A DNA stretch of 64,000 nucleotides, taken from positions 15,830 to 79,829 of the forward strand of contig CALAMD010000129.1 of assembly GCA_937925695.1 (NCBI GenBank), in the 5' to 3' direction. Positions 56,410 to 64,000 of this stretch are shown piece by piece. The notes under the pieces are model-generated. The model was not told the origin of the DNA, made no database searches, and was given only the letters and a program-made list of their open reading frames with translations. This stretch comes from an uncultured Bacillaceae bacterium (GTDB lineage: Bacteria > Bacillota > Bacilli > Bacillales > Amphibacillaceae). Position numbers and translations under genes: made by a program. Every line of letters starts with the position of its first letter. The stretch's first letter is position 1.

Positions 56410-56449
56410 AACGAAGTCCACGGTTTTTTGACGGACTTCGTTTTATTTT
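56410..56449 (+). terminator. Intrinsic terminator after frr
   Basis: AACGAAGTCC (56410-56419) pairs perfectly with GGACTTCGTT (56433-56442), followed by TTATTTT. Confidence 0.85.
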
Positions 56450-56548
56450 GTATTGATGCAGGATCAGTTATTAATAAACAATTTAACTGGAAGGATCATG
56501 CATAAGCATATCTGTTGTTGAATATTTATTTATCATTCCTGATTATCA

Positions 56549-56557
56549 TGATATAAT
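56549..56557 (+). promoter_or_regulatory. Extended -10 promoter for uppS
   Basis: TGATATAAT: perfect TATAAT (56552-56557) with the TGn extension. The -35 region (TTTATC at 17 nt) is weak, as allowed for extended -10 promoters. About 75 nt before uppS. Confidence 0.6.
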
Positions 56558-56632
56558 ATTATTTCATCAAATAATCTATTGTTTCAAGCATTTTTTTACA
56601 GAAATCTCTATAGATTATGCGGAGGACAAAAA

Positions 56633-57370
56633 ATGCAAAAAAAACTTCCTTATCAAAATAACGATGATCAAGCTAATATACCCAACCACGTAGCGATTAT
56701 TATGGATGGCAATGGTCGTTGGGCAAAAAAAAGAGGTCTTCCACGCAACGTTGGTCATAAAGAAGGAATGAAGGTCGTTCGAAAGATTGTCATCGAAGCA
56801 ATCAGGTCGAAGATAAAAATTCTTACCTTATATGCCTTTTCTACTGAAAATTGGAAAAGGCCAAAGTCTGAAATTAATTTTTTAATGAAATTGCCAAATC
56901 AATTTTTGGATACGTATTTGCCTGATCTGATTGACAATAATGTTAGAATCGAAACAATTGGTGAAACGAAAGGGTTGCCACAATACACTATAGATGCTAT
57001 TGAGTATGCAAAAGAAAAAACGAAAAACAATGATGGATTATTGTTAAACTTTGCCCTTAATTATGGCAGTCGCTTCGAAATCATGCAGGCGATAAAACAA
57101 ATTATGGAAGATATTCAAACAACGAAAATATCACCGGATAAATTAGACGAAGAAACATTTTCTAAATACTTATACACAAATGGCTTATCAGATCCTGATT
57201 TATTAATTCGTACGAGTGGTGAACAAAGATTAAGTAACTTTTTATTATGGCAATTAGCATATACTGAATTTTGGTTTACAGATGTGTTATGGCCTGATTT
57301 CAATGAAGAAATTTTTCAACAAGCTATTGCTGATTATCAGAAGAGAAAAAGACGTTACGGAGGAATATAA
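56633..57370 (+). CDS. uppS: Undecaprenyl diphosphate synthase
   Basis: 245-aa cis-prenyltransferase that makes the C55 lipid carrier for cell-wall synthesis from farnesyl and isopentenyl diphosphate. Catalytic Asp25 in IIMDGNGRWAKKRG, NVGHKEGM, LYAFSTENWKRP and RTSGEQRLSNFLLWQLAYTE are intact. ATG 56633 follows GGAGG. Lies before cdsA. The isoprenoid gene dxr, usual further along, is absent here. Confidence 0.97.
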   Translation: MQKKLPYQNNDDQANIPNHVAIIMDGNGRWAKKRGLPRNVGHKEGMKVVRKIVIEAIRSKIKILTLYAFSTENWKRPKSEINFLMKLPNQFLDTYLPDLIDNNVRIETIGETKGLPQYTIDAIEYAKEKTKNNDGLLLNFALNYGSRFEIMQAIKQIMEDIQTTKISPDKLDEETFSKYLYTNGLSDPDLLIRTSGEQRLSNFLLWQLAYTEFWFTDVLWPDFNEEIFQQAIADYQKRKRRYGGI

Positions 57371-57385
57371 GGTGTTGATACCAAC

Positions 57386-58165
57386 ATGAAACAAAGAATC
57401 TTCACAGCAATCATTGCATTGCTCATTTTCCTGCCCTTACTTCTATATGGCCAGTGGCCCTTTACAGTGTTAGTTTATGGAATGGCTACGATTGGCTTAA
57501 TTGAATTATTGCGGATGAGAATAGGGTACAAGCTTCTCCCAATCATCCTGTCTTTAACCTGCCTATGGCTTTTACTCAGTCCAATTGTTAACCTAGACGA
57601 AATAGCTCTGTTTACAAAATTAGATCTTCTAATTGGTTATATTATGTTATTATTGTTATATACAGTATTGACTAAAAACAGTTTTACCTTCGATGATGCT
57701 AGTTTTGTGTTACTAGCGACCTTTTATATCGGATTAGGTTTTTACTTTCTAATTGAAGCTCGGTCATTAGGTTTAAATTATATTCTCTACATTTTACTCG
57801 TTATTTGGGCGACAGATACATTTGCCTATTTTAGTGGTATTGCCTTTGGAAAAAACAAGCTGTGGCCAGAAATTAGTCCGAAAAAGACGATTGAGGGTGC
57901 AATTGGCGGCGTATTATGTGCCGGCATCATCGGTGTGATCTTTCATTTACTCTTTCCATTTGATCACTCGCTCATCACGATGATCATGATAACGATCATG
58001 ATATCAATTGTCGGACAACTTGGTGATTTAGTGGCCTCGGCATTAAAACGTCATTACGACGTAAAGGACTCAGGCAAAATATTACCAGGGCACGGTGGTA
58101 TTATTGATCGCTTCGATAGTTTACTTTTTGTATTGCCCTTCTTAGCGCTCATACAATTTATTTAA
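57386..58165 (+). CDS. cdsA: Phosphatidate cytidylyltransferase CdsA
   Basis: 259-aa membrane enzyme that makes CDP-diacylglycerol for phospholipids. About seven hydrophobic segments. C-terminal signature in parts: GDLVASALKRHYDVKDSG, LPGHGGIIDRFDSL. AAGGTG lies before ATG 57386. It follows uppS after 15 bp. A 59-83 bp gap to rasP lacks dxr. Confidence 0.97.
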   Translation: MKQRIFTAIIALLIFLPLLLYGQWPFTVLVYGMATIGLIELLRMRIGYKLLPIILSLTCLWLLLSPIVNLDEIALFTKLDLLIGYIMLLLLYTVLTKNSFTFDDASFVLLATFYIGLGFYFLIEARSLGLNYILYILLVIWATDTFAYFSGIAFGKNKLWPEISPKKTIEGAIGGVLCAGIIGVIFHLLFPFDHSLITMIMITIMISIVGQLGDLVASALKRHYDVKDSGKILPGHGGIIDRFDSLLFVLPFLALIQFI

Positions 58166-58248
58166 TGATTATAATTGTATGGAAAATTCCTTGTAAGATA
58201 AAAATAATGTGAAATGATTTCCCTTTGCATAGAAGGATGGTGCTTTTT

Positions 58249-59508
58249 TTGAATACAGTCATTGCCTTTATATTTATGTTTGGACTGCTAGTTACTGTTC
58301 ATGAATTCGGACATTTGATTTTTGCTAAAAGAGCAGGCATGTTAGTTCGTGAATTTGCCATTGGATTCGGTCCAAAAATATTCTCATATAAAAAAAAGGA
58401 AACAGAATATACGATTAGACTACTTCCAATTGGTGGCTATGTCCGTGTCGCAGGTGAAGATCCAGAAATAATTGAATTAAAACCAGGCCATCATATTGGG
58501 ATAGAATTTAATGAAGTTGGAAAAGTGAACAAAATCATTGTGAATAATAAAATGAAACATCCTCAAGCAAGAGTGATTGAGGTGGAAAAGGTTGACTTAG
58601 ATCACGATTTACAAATCATTGGCTATGACGTTGGTGACCATGACCAACAACATGTGTTTGCCGTTGATCGAAATGCCCACTTTATTATGGATGAACGGGA
58701 AACGCAAATTGCACCATTCGATCGTCAGTTTGCCTCTAAATCAGTTGGTCAACGTGCGATGCAATTATTCGCTGGACCGTTGATGAATTTTATTTTAGCC
58801 ATTGTTATCTTTTTACTACTAGGTGTTATTCAAGGTGTACCAACCGAAAAAGCTATGATTGGTGATGTCCAGCAAGGAAGTCCGGCTGATGAAGCGGGCT
58901 TGATGGCCGGAGATGAAATCATCGAAATCAATGGAAAGTCAATTACAACTTGGGAAGAGTTCACCGAATTAATCAGAGCTAGTGCCGGTAAAGAATTGCA
59001 AATCCTCGTTGACCGGGATAATCATACAGAATCATTTACCATTATTCCGCAAACAGTGGATTTACATGGTGAGCAAATTGGTCAAGTTGGAGTCACAATC
59101 GGGTTTGAAAAGTCACTTAGCAAAACGTTGAAATTCGGTTTCAATCAAACCTATGAAACGACTTCAGCGGTTTTATCTGGAATTATTATGCTAATCACCG
59201 GACAACACTCAATTGACATGTTAGCTGGTCCTGTTGGAATTTACGATGTGACAAATCAAGTGGTACAATCAGGATTTTCAAGTTTTCTGTTTTGGACGGC
59301 GATGTTAAGCATTAACTTGGGAATCATTAATCTAGTTCCCCTTCCAGCTTTAGATGGGGGTAGATTACTATTTGTAGGCATTGAAGCAATTAGAGGAAAA
59401 CCGATTGATCCACAAAAAGAAGGTATTTTCCATTTTATTGGTTTTGCCTTATTAATGTTACTTATGATCGTTGTTACATGGAATGATATCCAACGCTTAT
59501 TCATGTAA
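58249..59508 (+). CDS. rasP: Site-2 intramembrane zinc metalloprotease RasP
   Basis: About 419-aa regulated intramembrane protease that in B. subtilis cleaves RsiW and FtsL and clears signal peptides. Zinc site HEFGH (residues 18-22) in the first transmembrane helix, a PDZ domain (about 190-265, AGLMAGDEIIEINGKSI), and the second metal motif LPALDGGRLLF late. TTG 58249 has AAGGATGG 8 nt upstream. ATG 58237 and GTG 58240 are alternatives. A terminator follows. Confidence 0.96.
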   Translation: MNTVIAFIFMFGLLVTVHEFGHLIFAKRAGMLVREFAIGFGPKIFSYKKKETEYTIRLLPIGGYVRVAGEDPEIIELKPGHHIGIEFNEVGKVNKIIVNNKMKHPQARVIEVEKVDLDHDLQIIGYDVGDHDQQHVFAVDRNAHFIMDERETQIAPFDRQFASKSVGQRAMQLFAGPLMNFILAIVIFLLLGVIQGVPTEKAMIGDVQQGSPADEAGLMAGDEIIEINGKSITTWEEFTELIRASAGKELQILVDRDNHTESFTIIPQTVDLHGEQIGQVGVTIGFEKSLSKTLKFGFNQTYETTSAVLSGIIMLITGQHSIDMLAGPVGIYDVTNQVVQSGFSSFLFWTAMLSINLGIINLVPLPALDGGRLLFVGIEAIRGKPIDPQKEGIFHFIGFALLMLLMIVVTWNDIQRLFM

Positions 59509-59541
59509 AAACTTCATGACACCATAACAACAAGTTGCTAA

Positions 59542-59580
59542 CCTCTTTGTAGCTAATTGGCTACATAGAGGCTTTTTCTT
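59542..59580 (+). terminator. Intrinsic terminator after rasP
   Basis: CCTCTTTGTAGC pairs with GCTACATAGAGG (one T-T mismatch) across TAATTG, followed by CTTTTTCTT. Confidence 0.8.
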
Positions 59581-59634
59581 CAATGGAATGAAACAGATCG
59601 TCATTAGTTTGATCAATGTTACAGGGGGATGGCA

Positions 59635-62600
59635 ATGGAGATTACGAAGCAAGAAAAAATGACGCTATTACTTCAACAATTACAAATACCGGACGAGCTA
59701 ATTGAAACTTATTTTAATGGTAGTCAATTAGAAAAATTAACTGTCTTTAAGCAAGAAAGAAAATGGCATTTTCAATTAACTGTAAACCATATCTTACCGA
59801 TAGAGGTTTTTAAACAATTTATACATAAATTACAAAGTGCTTTTCAAAATATTGCCCAGGTTGACTACACATTGGCAACAATTGAAAAACAAGATGAAGA
59901 AATACATTTGCTTGATTATTGGCATTACTATGTACAAACAACAGCAAAGCTTACACCGTTATTTCAAGAAATTATCCATAACCAAACACCTACCATAAAA
60001 AACAAATCCCTATTATTGATAGCTCGTAATGATACGGAAGCAATTGCTTTAAAGAAACGATTAGAACCAGACTTCCAGCAATTTTGTCAAAAAGTAGGAT
60101 TATCTCGTTATGCTATCACAGTAGAAGTAGAAGAAAATGCTCAAGACGTAGCAGCATTTGAGGAACAGAAAGCCCGAGAAGATCAACAACTTGCTTTAAA
60201 AACTGTTCAAGACCAACAAAAGAAAATCCAAACCCAACATGAGAGTCCTAATCAACCATTTCAGATTGGCCAAAACATCCTCGATGATCCTGTCCCACTA
60301 GAGCAAATTGAAGACGAGGAAAGACGAATTACTGTTCAAGGCTATGTATTTGGTGTTGAAATTAGAAAACTGCGCTCGGAAAGAAATTTATTAATCTTGA
60401 AAATTACTGATTACACCGATTCCCTTGAAATTAAAATGTTTTCCAAAAATAATGATGATGCTATTTTTGATGGAGTTAAAAAAGGCCTGTGGATAAAAGC
60501 CCGGGGTAGGATTCAAACAGATATGTATACGAATGAATTAACGATGATGGCAAATGATATTCAAGAAATTGAAGTCGCGACAAGACAAGATCAGGCTGAG
60601 GAAGGTAGAAAACGTATCGAATTACACGCCCATACAACAATGAGTCAGCTAGATGCTGTCGTTTCACCTAGCAATTTAATCGCCCGAGCAGCAAAATGGG
60701 GACATGAAGCGATTGCGATTACCGACCATGCTGTTGTCCAAGGTTTTCCTGAAGCATTTGCTGCTAGTAAACAGCATAATATTAAAGTCATTTATGGGTT
60801 AGAGGCTAACTTAGTCGATGACGGGATTCCAATCGCTTACAATGAACAAGATCTATCTTTAGCAGATGCGACGTATGTTGTGTTTGACGTAGAGACAACA
60901 GGTCTATCAGCTACATATGATACGATTATTGAATTAGCAGCTGTTAAAGTGCATCAAGGCGAAATTATTGATCGATTTGAATCCTTTGCCAATCCAAAAC
61001 GTTCATTATCACAAACGATCATTAATATTACAGGGATTACTGATGATATGTTAGTAGATGCCCCTGATGTAGATAGTGTACTAAAAGATTTTCGTGAGTG
61101 GATGGGTGATGCTGTCCTTGTAGCCCATAATGCGACTTTTGATATTGGGTTTATTAATCAAGGGTTTAGCAAGCTTGGTTTTGAGAAAGTAAGTAACCCA
61201 ATCATCGATACGTTAGAATTAGCTAGATTCTTATTCCCTCAGTTAGGGAACCATCGTTTAAATACGTTATGTAAACATCTCAATGTTGAATTAGTCCAAC
61301 ATCACCGAGCTATTTATGATGCAGAGGCAACGGGAAAATTATTCTGGAAATTTGTTGAATTGTTACAAGAACTGGATATTACCAATCATCAACAGTTAAA
61401 TAACCATATGGGCAGCCAAAACGCATACCAACATGGACGACCAAGCCATTGTACACTGTTGGCTCAAAATCAACAAGGTTTGATTAATTTATATAAATTG
61501 GTGTCCTATTCTCATATCGATTACTTTTATCGGGTACCGAGAATACCGCGTTCTGTATTGCAAAAACATCGTGAAGGGCTTCTGGTAGGATCTGGTTGTA
61601 GTCAAGGTGAATTGTTTGAAACAATGATGCAAAAATCGCCTGAAGAAGCAGAAGATGTAGCTAGTTTTTACGATTATATTGAAGTTCAACCACCAGAAAA
61701 TTACGTAACCTTAATTGAAGAAGGACTCGTGCAAAATGAAGCACAAATATTGGATATCATTCGTAACTTAGTCGAATTAGGCAAGAAAATGAACAAACCA
61801 GTTGTGGCAACGGGAAATGTACATTATCTTGACGATCATGATCAAGTGTATCGAAAGATTTTAATCGCCTCCCAAAAAGCCAATCCGCTTAATCGGTATA
61901 CGATGCCAGATACACCGTTTCGAACAACTGATGAAATGTTAGCTTGTTTTAAATTTTTAGGTGAAGACACCGCTGAAGAAATCGTTGTTACAAATACGCA
62001 CAAAATCAACCAAATGATTGGTGATGTTCGTCCGTTAAAAGAAGATCTCTACACACCGAATATTGATAGTGCTGAACAGGAAGTACGTGAATTAACATAT
62101 CGAAATGCCAAAGCTTTATACGGTGAAAATTTGCCAGAAATTGTTGAAAAACGACTAGAGAAAGAATTATCAAGTATAATTGGTCACGGTTTTGCGGTTA
62201 TTTATTTAATTTCACATAAACTGGTGAAAAAATCATTGCTTGATGGTTATTTAGTTGGTTCTCGGGGTTCGGTAGGTTCTTCTTTAGTGGCAACGATGAT
62301 GGAAATTACTGAAGTTAACCCATTGCCACCCCACTATATTTGTGAAGCATGCCATTATCATGAGTTTATTACTGATGGTTCTGTCGCAAGTGGATTTGAC
62401 TTGCCAAATAAGAATTGCCCAACATGTGATACGTTACTGAGAAAAGAAGGACAAGATATTCCTTTTGAAACATTCTTAGGCTTTGAAGGAGATAAAGTGC
62501 CTGATATTGATTTAAACTTTTCTGGTGAATATCAACCAACAGCTCACCAATATACGAAAGAGTTATTTGGGGAAGATAAAGTATTTCGAGCAGGAACAAT

Positions 62601-63921
62601 CGGGACAATTGCAGAACGCACAGCCTTTGGTTATGTTAAAGGTTATGCATCAGACAAGCAACTAACGTTTAAACGTGCCGAGATTGATAGACTTGTCCAG
62701 GGTTGTACCGGTGTTAAACGAACAACTGGCCAACACCCTGGTGGGATTATTGTTGTACCGAAAGATAAAGAAATTTATGAATTTACACCGATCCAATATC
62801 CAGCGGATGATCGTAATAGTGAGTGGCAAACAACCCATTTTGATTTCCATTCAATTGAAAATAATTTATTGAAACTAGATATACTTGGCCATGATGATCC
62901 GACAGTCATTCGGATGCTACAAGATTTGACTGGGATCGATCCATTGTCAATTCCAGTTGATGATGAAAATGTAATGAAAATATTTTCAAGCACAGAACCG
63001 TTAGGGGTGACCCCAGAACAAATTGACTGTCAAACTGGAACTCTCGGTGTGCCGGAATTTGGTACCCAATTTGTTCGCCAAATGCTAGAAGAAACGAAGC
63101 CAAAATCCTTTGCTGAACTGGTAATCATTTCTGGTTTGTCTCACGGGACCGATGTTTGGCTTGGTAATGCGCAAGAATTAATTCATCAAGGGATTTGTGA
63201 ACTACCTGATGTTATTGGTTGTCGTGACGACATTATGGTCTATTTAATGCACCAAGGAGTCGAAGCCTCATTAGCCTTTACGATTATGGAATCCGTTCGA
63301 AAAGGTAGAGGATTAAAAGACGAGTGGATTGAAGAAATGAAAAAGAACGGTGTCCCTGATTGGTATATTGAATCTTGTCAAAAAATCAAGTACATGTTCC
63401 CGAAAGCCCACGCAGCAGCCTATGTGCTCATGGCTGTTAGAATTGCTTATTTTAAAGTATATTATCCAATCGAATTCTATGCTGCTTACTTTTCCATTAG
63501 AGCAAGGGACTTTGAACTAACGACGATGCTGAAAGGTTCACAAGCTATTAGGGAACGGATTGCGGAAATCAATGAAAAAGGAAACGATGCTTCTGGAAAA
63601 GAAAAGAATCTGCTAACGGTCTTACAAGTCGCACTAGAAATGTATGAACGAGGATTTTCTTTTAAACCAGTAGATTTATACAAATCAACAGCCACTGAAT
63701 TTTTAGTTGAAGATAATGCACTGATTCCGCCATTCAATGCGGTTGATGGGTTAGGAACAAACGCAGCCCATAATATCGTCCGGGCTAGAGAAGAGGGAGA
63801 GTTTCTTTCTAAAGAAGATCTACGGGAAAGAAGTCGGATCTCAAAAACTGTCTTAGAGCAATTAGACCAGCTTGGATGTCTTGCGGGGATGCCAGAAGAA
63901 AATCAATTATCATTATTTTAA
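59635..63921 (+). CDS. polC: DNA polymerase III alpha subunit PolC (Gram-positive type)
   Basis: 1428-aa replicative polymerase with built-in proofreading. An N-terminal domain and OB fold (about 225-320, [17 protein letters not shown]) are followed by a PHP domain ([17 protein letters not shown]) split by a DEDDh exonuclease: Asp418/Glu420 in [29 protein letters not shown]. Next come the zinc module ([13 protein letters not shown]), the polymerase palm [11 protein letters not shown], and [16 protein letters not shown] 59635 has GGGGG 6 nt upstream; ATG 59629 touches it. proS, often just upstream in Bacilli, is missing. Confidence 0.98.
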   Translation: MEITKQEKMTLLLQQLQIPDELIETYFNGSQLEKLTVFKQERKWHFQLTVNHILPIEVFKQFIHKLQSAFQNIAQVDYTLATIEKQDEEIHLLDYWHYYVQTTAKLTPLFQEIIHNQTPTIKNKSLLLIARNDTEAIALKKRLEPDFQQFCQKVGLSRYAITVEVEENAQDVAAFEEQKAREDQQLALKTVQDQQKKIQTQHESPNQPFQIGQNILDDPVPLEQIEDEERRITVQGYVFGVEIRKLRSERNLLILKITDYTDSLEIKMFSKNNDDAIFDGVKKGLWIKARGRIQTDMYTNELTMMANDIQEIEVATRQDQAEEGRKRIELHAHTTMSQLDAVVSPSNLIARAAKWGHEAIAITDHAVVQGFPEAFAASKQHNIKVIYGLEANLVDDGIPIAYNEQDLSLADATYVVFDVETTGLSATYDTIIELAAVKVHQGEIIDRFESFANPKRSLSQTIINITGITDDMLVDAPDVDSVLKDFREWMGDAVLVAHNATFDIGFINQGFSKLGFEKVSNPIIDTLELARFLFPQLGNHRLNTLCKHLNVELVQHHRAIYDAEATGKLFWKFVELLQELDITNHQQLNNHMGSQNAYQHGRPSHCTLLAQNQQGLINLYKLVSYSHIDYFYRVPRIPRSVLQKHREGLLVGSGCSQGELFETMMQKSPEEAEDVASFYDYIEVQPPENYVTLIEEGLVQNEAQILDIIRNLVELGKKMNKPVVATGNVHYLDDHDQVYRKILIASQKANPLNRYTMPDTPFRTTDEMLACFKFLGEDTAEEIVVTNTHKINQMIGDVRPLKEDLYTPNIDSAEQEVRELTYRNAKALYGENLPEIVEKRLEKELSSIIGHGFAVIYLISHKLVKKSLLDGYLVGSRGSVGSSLVATMMEITEVNPLPPHYICEACHYHEFITDGSVASGFDLPNKNCPTCDTLLRKEGQDIPFETFLGFEGDKVPDIDLNFSGEYQPTAHQYTKELFGEDKVFRAGTIGTIAERTAFGYVKGYASDKQLTFKRAEIDRLVQGCTGVKRTTGQHPGGIIVVPKDKEIYEFTPIQYPADDRNSEWQTTHFDFHSIENNLLKLDILGHDDPTVIRMLQDLTGIDPLSIPVDDENVMKIFSSTEPLGVTPEQIDCQTGTLGVPEFGTQFVRQMLEETKPKSFAELVIISGLSHGTDVWLGNAQELIHQGICELPDVIGCRDDIMVYLMHQGVEASLAFTIMESVRKGRGLKDEWIEEMKKNGVPDWYIESCQKIKYMFPKAHAAAYVLMAVRIAYFKVYYPIEFYAAYFSIRARDFELTTMLKGSQAIRERIAEINEKGNDASGKEKNLLTVLQVALEMYERGFSFKPVDLYKSTATEFLVEDNALIPPFNAVDGLGTNAAHNIVRAREEGEFLSKEDLRERSRISKTVLEQLDQLGCLAGMPEENQLSLF

Positions 63922-63962
63922 CGATCAAATTATCTATTCAAGATTGTTTATGCTGATAAATG

Positions 63963-63991
63963 TTGCATCATCACAGGCAATATGGTATAGT
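63963..63991 (+). promoter_or_regulatory. SigA-type promoter after polC
   Basis: TTGCAT (63963-63968), 17-nt spacer, TATAGT (63986-63991). By synteny it would serve rimP-nusA beyond the window edge (inference). Confidence 0.6.
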
Positions 63992-64000
63992 TTTATTGAA

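Noticed and set aside
60860..61370. Exonuclease-like domain as a possible fused or inserted gene in polC
   Set aside because: A DEDDh exonuclease interrupting the PHP domain is the normal architecture of Gram-positive PolC.
1..64000. Search for CRISPR arrays, defence genes, toxin-antitoxin pairs, transposases, tRNA or rRNA genes
   Set aside because: None found by reading: no regularly spaced repeats, no transposase or nuclease motifs outside housekeeping genes, and no tRNA-like cloverleaf.

Overview
This window is a contiguous piece of a low-G+C Gram-positive (Bacillaceae-type) chromosome. It runs from the last codons of rnc to just past polC, and every certain gene lies on the + strand. Gene order follows the Bacillus subtilis smc-to-polC region almost gene for gene. 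AT-rich codon use, strong AGGAGG-type ribosome binding sites, many TTG/GTG starts and SigA-type promoters agree with this. The species cannot be fixed from the sequence alone. Three genes usually found in this synteny block in B. subtilis (trmFO, dxr, proS) are absent from their expected places, which suggests a more divergent or reduced lineage such as the Amphibacillus/Halolactibacillus side of the family (inference).

Layout. 1-6.5 kb: end of rnc, smc, and the signal-recognition genes ftsY, ylxM and ffh. 6.5-9.5 kb: translation operon rpsP-khpA-ylqD-rimM-trmD, then rplS behind its own promoter and structured leader. 9.6-14 kb: signal peptidase, the ribosome GTPase rbgA, and rnhB coupled to two flagellar look-alikes, ylqG (FliK-like C-terminus) and ylqH (FlhB C-terminal-like). 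14-19.4 kb: sucCD, dprA, topA. 19.4-19.9 kb: a 504-bp gene-free gap where trmFO is expected. 19.9-23.6 kb: xerC, hslVU, codY. 24.1-53.0 kb: a fla/che operon of 35 genes covering basal body, export gate, hook, C-ring, chemotaxis, sigD and motility accessory genes. 53-59.5 kb: rpsB, tsf, pyrH, frr, uppS, cdsA, rasP. 59.6-63.9 kb: polC, followed by a promoter that probably serves the next operon.

How it works together. flgB to fliR/flhBA build the rod, MS-ring and export gate. fliHIJ energise export. fliK, flgD and flgE make the hook. fliM/fliY/fliG form the switch, and cheY/B/A/W/C/D form the chemoreceptor signalling core. flhF/flhG set flagellar placement and number. sigD drives late genes. 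codY, directly upstream, is a nutrient repressor that in B. subtilis also acts on fla/che.

No exotic defence system, prophage, transposon, CRISPR array or tRNA was seen. The points most worth a second look are: (i) ylqG-ylqH, a second FliK/FlhB-like pair next to rnhB behind a SigD-like promoter; (ii) a hairpin placed exactly between a strong Shine-Dalgarno sequence and the conserved swrD start; (iii) RbgA with Met in place of the Asn of its G4 NKxD motif; (iv) an HslV that lacks the N-terminal Ser reported for B. subtilis CodW; and (v) an operator-like palindrome inside a promoter in the trmFO gap.
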